A DNA stretch of 38,757 bases from Caulobacteraceae bacterium (GTDB lineage Bacteria > Pseudomonadota > Alphaproteobacteria > Caulobacterales > Caulobacteraceae). The translations under genes were made by a program, and so were the position numbers. The notes beneath the pieces are model-generated. The model searched no databases. It worked only from the letters and a program-made list of their open reading frames with translations, and was not told where the DNA came from. Shown one piece after another: positions 1 to 8,323 of this stretch. Each line of letters begins with the position of its first letter. Positions within the stretch are counted from its first letter, which is position 1. The stretch spans positions 1-38,757 of the forward strand of contig CANGRP010000002.1 of assembly GCA_947456005.1 (NCBI GenBank), written 5' to 3'.

Positions 1-45
1 GCTCCCCATCAGGGGGAGCTCCCGGCGAAGCCGGGTGAGGGGGTC
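1..45. repeat. Intergenic hairpin repeat, unit A
   Basis: This 45-base unit recurs almost unchanged at 124-168. It starts with an inverted repeat (GCTCCCC/GGGGAGC), continues with a mini-hairpin centred on GCGAAGC at 25-31 inside CCCGGC/GCCGGG arms, and ends with GTGAGGGGGTCA. The last segment is complementary to TGACCCCCTC at 61-70, so a larger stem can form. It has no coding potential. It looks like a dispersed REP-like intergenic element, whose function cannot be read from the sequence. Confidence 0.75.
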
Positions 46-88
46 AATCCTCGTCTCAGCTGACCCCCTCCGTCGCGCATTCGCGCGC

Positions 89-168
89 CACCTCCCCCTT
101 GGGGGAGGAATGACTCAGCCATTGCTCCCCATCAGGGGGAGCTGTCAGCGAAGCTGGGTGAGGGGGTC
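89..168. repeat. Composite intergenic hairpin repeat, copy 1
   Basis: An 80-base composite element. It consists of a CCTCCCCC/GGGGGAGG hairpin (91-108), a GAATGA linker, ATTG, a second hairpin (CTCCCC/GGGGAG), then the GCGAAGC mini-hairpin (148-154) and GAGGGGGTC. The same order of parts appears at 20437-20517, showing a mobile or recurrent family rather than chance. The arms around GCGAAGC differ from unit A but still pair (CAGC with GCTG), which is a compensatory change. It lies upstream of the P450 gene. Confidence 0.75.
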
Positions 169-261
169 AGCGGCGCCTCAGCCGCCCCTCCCCCCAACTT
201 CCCATTTGCCACCCCGCCCCGCGGCGCGCAATCTTCCGCCAACGACCGGAGGAGACCCGCC

Positions 262-1518
262 ATGGCCGAAGGCGACAGCGCCCTGATGCAGTCCGCCCGG
301 GAGCGGGCCGCCGCCACCCCGCTTGACCAGTTCCACGTCGCGGATGTCAGCCACTTCACCACCGACACCTGGGCGCCCTGGTTCGAGCGGCTGCGGCGGG
401 AGGATCCGGTCCACTCCTGCGCCGACAGCGAGTACGGGCCCTACTGGTCGGTGACCCGCTTCAACGACATCGTCGCGGTGGACTCCAACCACGAGGCCTT
501 CTCCTCGTCCTCGGAGCGGGGCGGCATCGCGATCCAGGACGGCTACCTGCAGGAGCTCTCCAGCTTCATCGCCCTGGACCCGCCGGACCACGACGCCCAG
601 CGGCGGGTGGTCATGCCCATGTTCTCGACCCAGGGCATGGCCGAGCTGGAGCCCCTGATCCGCAGCCGGGCGGCGGCCATCCTGGATGAGCTGCCGGTGG
701 GCGAGACCTTCGACTTTGTCGACAAGGTCTCGGTGGAGCTGACCAGCCAGATGCTGGCGACCCTGTTCGACTTTCCCTTCGAGGCCCGCCGCCTGTTGCC
801 CGAGGCTTCGGACATCATCCTCGCCCCGACGGGGGAAGGCGCGGTCTTCAAGAGCAATGAGGACCGCCAGGCGGCCCTGAGGCCCTATATCGAGACCTTC
901 GATGGCCTTTGGGAGGCCCGCAAGACCGCGCCGGGGAATGACCTGTTGTCCCTGCTGGCGGGCGATCCCATCACGCGCAAGGACGGCCAGATGTTCGCCT
1001 ACCTGGGCAATGTGATCCTCTTGACCGTGGCCGGCAGCGACACGACCCGGCACTCGATCACTGGCGCCCTGCTGGCCTTCCAGGACAATCCCGACGCCTA
1101 TGACCGGCTGCGCGCCGACCCCTCCCTGCTGGACTCCGCCGTGCCGGAGATCATCCGCTGGCAGAGCCCCGTGGCCCACATGCGCCGCACCGCCACGCGG
1201 GACGTGGAGCTGGGCGGCAAGACCATCCGCAAGGGGGACAAGGTCATCATGTGGTACGTCTCGGGCAACCGGGACGGCGAGGTCATCCCGCAGGCGGACC
1301 GCTTCCTCATCGACCGGGTGCGGCCGCGCCAGCACGTGGCCTTCGGCTTCGGCATCCACCGCTGCGTCGGCAACCGGCTGGCCGAGATGCAGCTGAAGGT
1401 GGTGTGGGAGGAGATCCTCAAACGCTTCCGGCGCATCGAGGTCGTGGCCCCGCCGCGCCGGCTGAACTCCAACTTCGTGAAGGGCTACGAGACCCTGCCG
1501 GTGCGCATCTCAGACTGA
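262..1518 (+). CDS. Cytochrome P450, CYP153-like
   Basis: A 418-residue soluble bacterial P450 of normal length, which should hydroxylate a hydrophobic substrate using electrons from a ferredoxin partner. Visible motifs are the I-helix oxygen-activation motif AGSDTT (257-262), the ExxR pair EIIR (296-299) and the heme loop FGFGIHRCVG (361-370) with ligand Cys368. The stretches HMRRTA, WYVSGNRD and SNFVKGY resemble CYP153 alkane/fatty-acid hydroxylases as I remember them, so this subfamily is likely but not proven. A perfect GGAGGAG ribosome site at 248-254 fixes the start. No ferredoxin or ferredoxin reductase gene occurs in the window, so redox partners must come from elsewhere. A TonB receptor follows 167 bases downstream on the same strand and may import the substrate. 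Confidence 0.93.
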   Translation: MAEGDSALMQSARERAAATPLDQFHVADVSHFTTDTWAPWFERLRREDPVHSCADSEYGPYWSVTRFNDIVAVDSNHEAFSSSSERGGIAIQDGYLQELSSFIALDPPDHDAQRRVVMPMFSTQGMAELEPLIRSRAAAILDELPVGETFDFVDKVSVELTSQMLATLFDFPFEARRLLPEASDIILAPTGEGAVFKSNEDRQAALRPYIETFDGLWEARKTAPGNDLLSLLAGDPITRKDGQMFAYLGNVILLTVAGSDTTRHSITGALLAFQDNPDAYDRLRADPSLLDSAVPEIIRWQSPVAHMRRTATRDVELGGKTIRKGDKVIMWYVSGNRDGEVIPQADRFLIDRVRPRQHVAFGFGIHRCVGNRLAEMQLKVVWEEILKRFRRIEVVAPPRRLNSNFVKGYETLPVRISD

Positions 1519-1685
1519 GCGGCCGGGATCACGGCGCCAGATCCCCGCAAGCGACGTCACGAAATCGTTTTTCACACAAATCGCATGATCCCGTCTCGGG
1601 ATTGACTTGCCTTCCGCTGTCAGCCAGCGTGGCCGGATGCACAGGCAATAGCCCTGGCAGATTCATAATGGGGAGCGAAATCCAG

Positions 1686-4418
1686 ATGCAGTCCAAGGCC
1701 ATACTGTTGGCTACGAGCATTCTCGCCGCGAGCGCGGTGGGTCTCTCGGCCCAAGCCCAGACCGCCATGAACACCATCGACGAGTTGGTGGTGACCGCCG
1801 AAAAGCGCGAGCAAAGCCTGCAGGATGTTCCTGTCGCGATCTCGGCCTTCACCAGTCGCCAGCGCGACCTGGTCGGCATCTCGACTGTGCAGGACCTGAC
1901 CAACTTTACGCCAGGCTTCGTCTATCAGTCGTCCAACGACCGCGCATCCATGCGCGGCATCGGCCGACTCACCAACGTGCACGCCGTGGACGGCGCGGTG
2001 TCGATCTATAACGATGGACTGTTCACCACCTCGACCATCCTGGCCGGCAGCCCGCCGCTGGATGTGGAGCGGGTGGAAATCCTCCGGGGTCCGCAGGGCA
2101 CGCTTTACGGTCGTAACGCCATCGGCGGCACGGTCAATACGATCTCGGTGCGGCCGACCAAGGAGCCCTATGCCGAAGTCCGCGGGATCATCGAGAGTTT
2201 CAACTTCACGAATCTGCAGGTGGCCATCTCCGGTCCCATAGCCGAGGGTCTGAGAATGCGGTTCTCGGGCTACAAGCTCGACCAGAGGGACGGCTACTTC
2301 AAGAATGTCACTCCCGGCCTGCCCGATGAGGGCGCCCTGCGTGACGAGTATCAGTTTCAGGTCCAGTTCGAGGCTGATCTGGGCGAGAACGCCGAGTTTT
2401 GGGCAGCCTACAGGAAGCTGGCCTGGCACAACCGCGGCGGCCCCGGCGCGCGTTCAGGCTATCGCGGGGACGAGTTCTCTAACGGGCGCCTGGATCCGAA
2501 CTATTCCATCGTTTACTCGTCAGCTCATGGACTCACCAGGGAGACTGGCCTGAACGGAATCGTTCCAGGCAGCCTGAAGCAGTTCAACGGCGCAACCTCC
2601 ACCTCCAACCCGGCGCTGGTGGACAACCGGACGTTCAGCACAAACATCCCGCAGCGGGTTCGCCTGAGCGGCGTGAATCTCTTCACCACCAACTTTGTCT
2701 ATCACATGCCAACCTTCGACGTGAAATATGTCGGAGGATACCAAGAGTATAAGTATAATCTATACGGCGACTCAGATTTTACGGCCGTCGAATCCTATCA
2801 GATTCCTCTGGCGCCAGGTTCGATCTGCGGTACTGTTGGTGGATTGTTCTCGGCTGGCCTGTCACCAGTCAATTGCACACCGCTGAAAGTTAACGCCAAC
2901 AACGGGTATCATTATTTCGAATATCAGAAGTGGTACAGTCACGAAGTTAACATTTCTTCGACAGATGATGGTCCGTTGCAATGGATTGTTGGGGGATTTT
3001 ACTACAATCAACAATATTTCGGAACTGGAAGTACGGCGGACTTCTATCTGGTCGGCCCGTCGACCCTGCAGACCCCCATCCTGGGCGCCGCTGCCAACCC
3101 CCAGGGCTTCTGGTCGACAGGGCAGTACGCCCTGACCACAGAAAGCAAGGCGGTGTTCGGTCAGATCGACTACCAGATGACGGATTCGCTGAAGTTCACC
3201 GCCGGCCTGCGCTATACGGACGACAGGAAGTTCGGTACGGAGTACCGGCGCATCGTCTGTAACTCGGACGCTTGTTACCCGAGCCTCTACCCCGCTCTGG
3301 GCCTCGGCGCCTTCGGGCCCGGTACGGCCGCAAACTGGGGCAGCCTGCTCGGCGACCTGAACTCCCTGGCGCGTTTGGCTCCGGTGTTTGGGATCCCGGG
3401 GCTCGCCGGCCTCAACGGCCTGGGCAACGGGGCCATGGACCTCACCGATGCCCTCGCGCCGAAGAGCAATGCGGGTCTGATTCCGGGGGTCAGCTCGCCG
3501 GCCATCACCACCAACGGGGTGGTGCGTCAGTACACGATCGACCCGGCCACGGGCGTCGCCAGCCGGAACCTAGACGGCTCGTCCGACGCCATCACCGGCA
3601 CCCTCGGCGTCCAGTGGGAACCGGACAGCGACACCATGGCCTACGCCCGCTACAGCCGCGGCTACAAGGCCTTCGGTTTCTCGGCCGGCGGGTTCCTCGA
3701 ACGCCCCAAGGCGGATGAAGAGACCGTCAACTCCTACGAGATCGGCTTCAAGAAGGACTTCGAGAGGTTCCAGGTCAACCTGGCCGCCTTCTTCCTCGAC
3801 TATCGCGACCTGCAGGCGCCCGTGTCCGTGCGGGTGGGCGCGACCAACGTCACCCAGTTCGTGAACATCGCGAGGTCGGAGTCCTACGGGGTGGAGTTCA
3901 GCGGTATCTGGCGGCCGGTGGACGCCCTCCGCCTGACTCTGGACTATGGCTGGAACCCGACCGAGATCACCGAGAGCGCCAAGCTGGTGGACGTGAACGA
4001 CAATGTGAACACCGGCTCCGTCAGCATCGTCGGACGCAGCCTGCCCCAGGCGCCGGAGCACAAGGTGGCGGTGAACGGCACTTATACGTTCGCTCTGGAT
4101 AGCGGGAACCTCGTCGCCGGCGCCACCTACGCCCGTCGGTCGAAGTCCTACGCGACGATTTTCGCCAGGGAGTATGACTCAGCACCCGCCTGGGATCAGG
4201 TGGATCTGAGGGCGCTGTGGATGCCCACGGGCGGCAAGTACACCATCATCGCCTACGTCAAGAACGTCTTTGATGAAGACGGCTACGCCGCCGCGGTCGC
4301 AGCGGCGCAGCGGAACAACAACGCCGCGGTGGCGTCAGACCGGTTTGCCAACGGGGCCCGGAACTACGAGCTGACGCCTCCGCGCATCGTCGGCGTGGAA
4401 GTGCAGTATCGCTTCTGA
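1686..4418 (+). CDS. TonB-dependent outer-membrane receptor
   Basis: A receptor of about 910 residues for active uptake across the outer membrane using TonB energy. The N-terminus is a signal peptide (1-25, ending SAQAQ), followed by a TonB box (ELVVTA, 33-38) and the plug motifs RGIG and VERVEILRGPQGTLYGRNAIGGTVN-like signature (written here in outline; encoded at about 2065-2140). The 22-strand barrel ends in an aromatic residue (VEVQYRF). I chose ATG 1686 over 1668 because GGGAGCG at 1671-1677 is a good ribosome site and the signal peptide then starts properly. The substrate cannot be told. The type is common in Caulobacterales and sphingomonads for hydrophobic or plant-derived compounds. 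Bases 2725-3045, in the barrel, are clearly richer in AT than the rest, suggesting a recombined loop region. A strong terminator follows. Confidence 0.93.
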   Translation: MQSKAILLATSILAASAVGLSAQAQTAMNTIDELVVTAEKREQSLQDVPVAISAFTSRQRDLVGISTVQDLTNFTPGFVYQSSNDRASMRGIGRLTNVHAVDGAVSIYNDGLFTTSTILAGSPPLDVERVEILRGPQGTLYGRNAIGGTVNTISVRPTKEPYAEVRGIIESFNFTNLQVAISGPIAEGLRMRFSGYKLDQRDGYFKNVTPGLPDEGALRDEYQFQVQFEADLGENAEFWAAYRKLAWHNRGGPGARSGYRGDEFSNGRLDPNYSIVYSSAHGLTRETGLNGIVPGSLKQFNGATSTSNPALVDNRTFSTNIPQRVRLSGVNLFTTNFVYHMPTFDVKYVGGYQEYKYNLYGDSDFTAVESYQIPLAPGSICGTVGGLFSAGLSPVNCTPLKVNANNGYHYFEYQKWYSHEVNISSTDDGPLQWIVGGFYYNQQYFGTGSTADFYLVGPSTLQTPILGAAANPQGFWSTGQYALTTESKAVFGQIDYQMTDSLKFTAGLRYTDDRKFGTEYRRIVCNSDACYPSLYPALGLGAFGPGTAANWGSLLGDLNSLARLAPVFGIPGLAGLNGLGNGAMDLTDALAPKSNAGLIPGVSSPAITTNGVVRQYTIDPATGVASRNLDGSSDAITGTLGVQWEPDSDTMAYARYSRGYKAFGFSAGGFLERPKADEETVNSYEIGFKKDFERFQVNLAAFFLDYRDLQAPVSVRVGATNVTQFVNIARSESYGVEFSGIWRPVDALRLTLDYGWNPTEITESAKLVDVNDNVNTGSVSIVGRSLPQAPEHKVAVNGTYTFALDSGNLVAGATYARRSKSYATIFAREYDSAPAWDQVDLRALWMPTGGKYTIIAYVKNVFDEDGYAAAVAAAQRNNNAAVASDRFANGARNYELTPPRIVGVEVQYRF

Positions 4419-4450
4419 TCCGATCCGCCCACCACCGGCGGTCAGGTGAA

Positions 4451-4479
4451 GGGTCCCCGGCGCGCCGGGGACCCTTTTT
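4451..4479 (+). terminator. Rho-independent terminator after the TonB receptor
   Basis: Perfect 12-base arms, GGGTCCCCGGCG (4451-4462) and CGCCGGGGACCC (4463-4474), are followed directly by TTTTT (4475-4479). It lies 32 bases after the receptor stop codon. It is the only textbook intrinsic terminator I found in the window. It separates the receptor from the following dioxygenase, which therefore needs its own promoter. Confidence 0.92.
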
Positions 4480-4670
4480 CTTTGCCGCCGGCGCCCGGCC
4501 CAGCAGCCCCGGAGAGGCGCGCAGCCGCGGGCGTGGCTCATAGGGACAGGCCATTTGCGGGCACGCGGGAAGTCGGTCTGGCCAAGGCGCTCAGGCCGCC
4601 GCCTTGCTGGCCCTCAGGACCGATGCTATCCGGCCACGACGTGGCCTCCCAGGTGAGCAAAGGGCGCAAA
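4480..4670 (+). other. Upstream region of the dioxygenase gene, no clear element
   Basis: These 191 bases lie between the terminator and the ATG at 4671. The dioxygenase reading frame stays open through them and beyond (from 4446), but the frame crosses the terminator and its translation has no family resemblance, so I treat it as non-coding. I see no convincing promoter or palindrome. Confidence 0.5.
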
Positions 4671-5516
4671 ATGATCCGACGCGGTCGCCCCTATCTTGAA
4701 TTTCGCACCGAGCCTGCGAGCGCGGAAACCGCCCAGCTCGAGCGCGAAGGCTACACGATCATCCGGGGCCTGCTGGGTGCGGACGAGCTCTCCGAGCTCA
4801 GACGCGAGATCAGCGAGATCTTCGAGCGCGATCCCCCGGACTATGGTCGCCGGAGGGCGGAAGATGACGCCGCCATGTTCCGGTACGCCATGCTGAACCG
4901 CAGCGCCGCTGCGCAGCGCGCCTGCGCCCATCCGCGCCTGCTGGCGGTGATTGAGCCCCTGCTGGGCGAGGATTGCCACGTGATCGCCAACACCGCCTGG
5001 CGCAATCCCGCCGGCGATCCCGGTGCGCATGGCGGTCAGAACTGGCACGTTGACGCTGGTCCGCACATCCCCCTGCCAGAGGGCGTGCGCTGGCCGGAAA
5101 ACATCCCGCATCCCGTGTTCGCCATCGGCGTCCACATCTACCTCCAGGACTGCGCCCTCGAGGATGGCCCCACCGGCGTCCTGCCGCGCAGCCACCTCTC
5201 GGGCCGGCCGCCGCCGCCGGGCCGGCATCTGGATGATGACCTCGACTATGAAGGCGCCCGCGTCACGCCGCTCATCACCCAGGCCGGAGATGCGGGGCTG
5301 TTTGTCTCTGATGTCTGGCACCGTCGCATGCCGACCCTGGACGGCGATCATGGTCGCTTCTTCCTGCAGATCCACTACGGGCGGCGGGACATCGCCCAGC
5401 GACTGCTGCCGACCTCGGAGAGCAACCCGCTCTCCGACGAGGCCATCGCCCGGGCGACCACGGATCGGGAACGCCGGCTGATCGGCCTGCACCCGAAACT
5501 ATTCTACGACGGCTGA
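4671..5516 (+). CDS. Phytanoyl-CoA dioxygenase (PhyH) family Fe(II)/2-oxoglutarate enzyme
   Basis: A 281-residue non-heme iron oxygenase of the PhyH family, which hydroxylates a small or acyl substrate using 2-oxoglutarate and O2. The iron triad is visible as HVD (126-128) and His217 in DVWHRRMP. Arg229 sits at the usual 2-oxoglutarate carboxylate position. The segment GPTGVLPRSH (166-175) is typical of the family. ATG 4671 is preferred over an upstream in-frame ATG (4623) because it gives the normal N-terminus and follows GAGC/AGGGCG. It stands alone behind a terminator and runs convergently, five bases apart, into the next minus-strand gene. The substrate is unknown; PhyH members act on many metabolites, so a phytanoyl-CoA role should not be assumed. 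Confidence 0.87.
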   Translation: MIRRGRPYLEFRTEPASAETAQLEREGYTIIRGLLGADELSELRREISEIFERDPPDYGRRRAEDDAAMFRYAMLNRSAAAQRACAHPRLLAVIEPLLGEDCHVIANTAWRNPAGDPGAHGGQNWHVDAGPHIPLPEGVRWPENIPHPVFAIGVHIYLQDCALEDGPTGVLPRSHLSGRPPPPGRHLDDDLDYEGARVTPLITQAGDAGLFVSDVWHRRMPTLDGDHGRFFLQIHYGRRDIAQRLLPTSESNPLSDEAIARATTDRERRLIGLHPKLFYDG

Positions 5517-5521
5517 CCGCC

Positions 5522-6256
5522 TCACACCGTGCGCCGCACCCCGCGCCAGAGGAACAGCAGGCCGAGGGCCATGAACCAGAGCTGGATTCCGGTCGTCGAG
5601 AGCACGATCGAGACCGGCGGCGCGATCCCGAAGAGTTCGAGACCGGGAAGGGCGACAAGAACGCCTGCCGCAAGGCCCGCAAGACCCGCCCATGCCGGAA
5701 GCTGGCGGTCGCGCAGGATCAGCAGGCTGACCGCGATAGCCCAGATCGCCGCAAAGCCCGCAACTCCCAGCGCCTCGCCGATGGCGCCGCCCCAGGAATT
5801 GATGGCGCCCTGCGTCGCCTCGATCGCCGTGCGCGCATCCGCCGACAGACCCGGGACGGAATAGGCTTCCGCAAGGGCTGTACTTCCGGTGAGCCAGCGA
5901 ATGATGCCGATCGCCCGGGCGAGCGTCGAAACCGCCGCGGCCCCCAGGGCGATCAGTCCGAGTGTTCCGAGTGGACCCGGCCGGGACGCCAGTCGAATGG
6001 TCAGGGCGCCGGTCACAAGGAAGAGCAGCGAGTAGCCGAGATAGAGCCCGTAGCCCAGCCGCACGGCGTCGATCTGTTCCAGGAGCAGGGGCAGCATCTG
6101 GGCGGGCGGGTAATCGAGGCTATCCGGCCACTGGATCGCCCCGCCGAGCACGACCATGGGTGCGAAGATGCTGAATCCCTGGAGGAGCAGGACGATCCCG
6201 GCGACGAGCCAGAGGGTGCGCGAGGGCGGCGTGGTGAGCGTATCGGACGATGTCAT
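5522..6256 (-). CDS. Multi-pass membrane protein, possibly DUF4386-like
   Basis: A 244-residue protein with about six to seven hydrophobic helices (roughly 14-38, 65-88, 94-115, 160-185, 190-210, 218-240) and no catalytic motif that I recognise. The overall pattern resembles small DUF4386-type membrane proteins, but I am not sure of the family. It starts 46 bases after the stop of the NAD-binding epimerase on the same strand, so the two probably form an operon controlled from the LysR intergenic region. The ribosome site is weak, which fits coupling to the upstream gene. The function is unknown. Confidence 0.75.
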   Translation of the reverse strand: MTSSDTLTTPPSRTLWLVAGIVLLLQGFSIFAPMVVLGGAIQWPDSLDYPPAQMLPLLLEQIDAVRLGYGLYLGYSLLFLVTGALTIRLASRPGPLGTLGLIALGAAAVSTLARAIGIIRWLTGSTALAEAYSVPGLSADARTAIEATQGAINSWGGAIGEALGVAGFAAIWAIAVSLLILRDRQLPAWAGLAGLAAGVLVALPGLELFGIAPPVSIVLSTTGIQLWFMALGLLFLWRGVRRTV

Positions 6257-6302
6257 GGGGCATTGCCTTCTGTGAGGGACTGTCAGGGAGCGGGCGGAGT
6301 GG

Positions 6303-7283
6303 TCAGTGCGCCGAGGCGAGGTCGCCGAAGCCGAGGTCGCGGAGGGCCTGGGCCAGGGCCTGGCGCGGCGGGGTGGTGGGCAGCCCTGCCACCCGGGTCG
6401 CCAGGCGGGCGCCGTCCAGGGCGTGGGGGACCCGCCAGAGGTAGCTCATCTCGGCCACCGCCTTGAGGGTCGGGACAAAGAGGCCCATCAACCGGATCAG
6501 GGCCCAGGGCATGCCGCCCCGCCGAAAGCGGCCTGCGGGGGCTGCGCCGATGTCGGTGGCGGCGGCCTCAAGGAGGTCCAGGAACTGGCCCCCGGTCAGG
6601 GTGTGGCCGGCGAAGTGCAGGGTCTCGAAGGCCGGCGCCCCATCCCGGGCCGACCGCTCGGCCACCGCCACGAAGGCCTGGGCGAGGTCGGGCAGGTAGG
6701 CCCAGGCGTGCGGCAGGTTCAGGGGACCGGGATAGACCAGCCGCCCCTTGGCCAGGTCCTTGGCGATCGACAGGTCAAGCCAGGAGCCTTCGCCGCAGCC
6801 GTAAAAGTCCCCGGCGCGCAGGACGACGGCGCGGAGGCGACCTGCCTTGGCGCGGGCGCGCATCTCGGCTTCGAGGGCGGCGCGCAGGCGGCCCTTGGCG
6901 TTGGTGGGGCGCTCGGGAGTATCCTCCGCCAGCAGGGCGGGCATGGCCTCGCCGTAGGCATAGACATTGCCCGGCAGCATGAAGAGGGCGCCGAGGCGCT
7001 CAGCCACATCCATGCCCTGGCGACCCAGGGGCATCAACTGGGTCTCCCAGTCCGTGTAGGGCGGGTTCACCGCGTGAACGACGACCTCGGCGCCCGCGGC
7101 GGCGGCGGCCAGGGCCTCCGTCTCGCCCAGGGCGAGGGTCAGGGCCTCGGCGCCCGGCGGAAGCGCGGCCTGAGGGCGACGGGCCTGGGCCAGGACCCGC
7201 CATCCAGCGTCGGCGAAGGCCTTCACGGCGGCAGCGCCGAAGCGGCCGTTGGCGCCCAGGATGAGGACGGTGCGGCGGGTCAT
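6303..7283 (-). CDS. NAD(P)-dependent epimerase/reductase-like protein (extended SDR)
   Basis: A 326-residue Rossmann-fold protein. The dinucleotide motif GANGRFG (10-16) lies right at the N-terminus, as in atypical or extended SDRs and NmrA-like proteins. The canonical YxxxK pair is not obvious; AYG and FYGCGEG segments occupy that region. It may therefore be an NAD(P)-binding sensor or an atypical reductase rather than a true epimerase. The start is supported by AGGAG six bases upstream. It is transcribed divergently from the LysR gene 95 bases away, the usual arrangement of a LysR regulator and its target. The membrane protein gene downstream is likely co-transcribed. Confidence 0.85.
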   Translation of the reverse strand: MTRRTVLILGANGRFGAAAVKAFADAGWRVLAQARRPQAALPPGAEALTLALGETEALAAAAAGAEVVVHAVNPPYTDWETQLMPLGRQGMDVAERLGALFMLPGNVYAYGEAMPALLAEDTPERPTNAKGRLRAALEAEMRARAKAGRLRAVVLRAGDFYGCGEGSWLDLSIAKDLAKGRLVYPGPLNLPHAWAYLPDLAQAFVAVAERSARDGAPAFETLHFAGHTLTGGQFLDLLEAAATDIGAAPAGRFRRGGMPWALIRLMGLFVPTLKAVAEMSYLWRVPHALDGARLATRVAGLPTTPPRQALAQALRDLGFGDLASAH

Positions 7284-7343
7284 GGGAAACTCCTGTTGCG
7301 GGCCGATGGGGACCAGACTGCGCCCGTCCTGGCTATCCGTCTA

Positions 7344-7371
7344 TTGGTGATGTGAGTAAGTGAGGTATATG
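7344..7371 (+). promoter_or_regulatory. Putative promoter of LysR gene 1 (leaderless)
   Basis: TTGGTG (7344-7349) and TATATG (7366-7371) are separated by 16 bases, which fits a sigma-70-type promoter. The expected transcription start is within a base or two of the ATG at 7379, and no Shine-Dalgarno sequence lies at a usable distance. A GANTC site (GAATC, 7371-7375) overlaps it. The match is moderate and could be chance. Confidence 0.4.
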
Positions 7372-7378
7372 AATCTGT

Positions 7379-8317
7379 ATGGCATCGACCCTGAACGATC
7401 CCCGCCTCGATGGCTTTGACTGGACTCTGGTCCGGAGCTTCCTGGCCGTTCTGGACGCCGGCAGCATGAGCGCTGCGGCCAAGCGGCTGGGGGCGCACCA
7501 GCCCACCTTGTCCCGTCAGGTGGCCATGCTGGAGGCCCAGCTGGGCGCCCCCCTGTTCGAGCGCACCGGGCGCGGGACGGCGCCCACCGCCATGGCTCTG
7601 GCGATCGCCGACGACGCCCGGGCCATGCAGGAGGGGGCCGAGCGTCTGCGCCATCGCCTGACCCGGGCGCGCGCCGAGACGAGCGGAGATGTCCGCATCA
7701 CCACCAGCCAGGTGGCGGCCAGCTACCTCCTGCCACCCGTCCTGGCGGCCCTGCAGGCGGCGGAGCCCGGCATCCGGGTCGAACTGGTGTCGTCCAACCA
7801 GATCACCAACCTCCTGCGGCGGGAGGCCGACATCGCCGTACGCATGGCGCGCCCGGCCCAGGCGTCCCTGGTGGCGCGAAAGCTGGCGGACCTTCCCATC
7901 GTCGCCTGCGCGCACGTCGACTATCTCGCCCGGGCGGGGACGCCGCATACGCCGGCCGACCTGATTCACCACCGCCTCGTCGGCTACGATCGGGATGATG
8001 CTCTGGTGAGGGGATTCGCGTCGGCGGGTCTGCCGATCGGCCGGGAGCAGTTCTTCGTGCGTACCGACGACCAGGTCGCCTATGGCCGGCTGGTGGCGGC
8101 CGGCGCCGGCGTCGGCTTCGTCGTCGCCTACAACCTGCCCTGGCTGCCCGGGGTGGTCCCGGTCCTGCCGGGGATGCGGATCCCGCCCCTGCCCTGCTGG
8201 CTGGCCGTGCACCGCGAGATCCGCGGCAATCCCCTGGTCCGCCGCACCTTCGACATCCTCGCCGAGCAGATTCCGCGGGTGCTGGCGGGGTCTCCGGAAG
8301 TCAGTCTTCAGGATTGA
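7379..8317 (+). CDS. LysR-family transcriptional regulator 1
   Basis: A 312-residue LysR-type regulator. The N-terminal winged helix-turn-helix covers about residues 17-76 (GSMSAAAKRLGAHQPTLSRQ region) and is followed by the linker helix and a two-lobed effector domain to the end. The length is normal for the family. It most likely regulates the divergent epimerase/membrane protein operon and itself, because the two share a 95-base promoter region. The inducer cannot be inferred. ATG 7379 has no ribosome site, and a promoter-like -10 lies just upstream, so translation may be leaderless. Its 3' end faces the YdhR-like gene with a gap of only six bases. Confidence 0.92.
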   Translation: MASTLNDPRLDGFDWTLVRSFLAVLDAGSMSAAAKRLGAHQPTLSRQVAMLEAQLGAPLFERTGRGTAPTAMALAIADDARAMQEGAERLRHRLTRARAETSGDVRITTSQVAASYLLPPVLAALQAAEPGIRVELVSSNQITNLLRREADIAVRMARPAQASLVARKLADLPIVACAHVDYLARAGTPHTPADLIHHRLVGYDRDDALVRGFASAGLPIGREQFFVRTDDQVAYGRLVAAGAGVGFVVAYNLPWLPGVVPVLPGMRIPPLPCWLAVHREIRGNPLVRRTFDILAEQIPRVLAGSPEVSLQD

Positions 8318-8323
8318 ACCGGA

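Noticed and set aside
1-168. CRISPR array at the left edge
   Set aside because: The repeated units are self-complementary, few and without regular spacers, so they are intergenic hairpin repeats.
1251-1685. Upstream extension of the TonB receptor frame into the P450 gene
   Set aside because: It overlaps the P450 coding region in another frame; the signal peptide begins at 1686 with a ribosome site.
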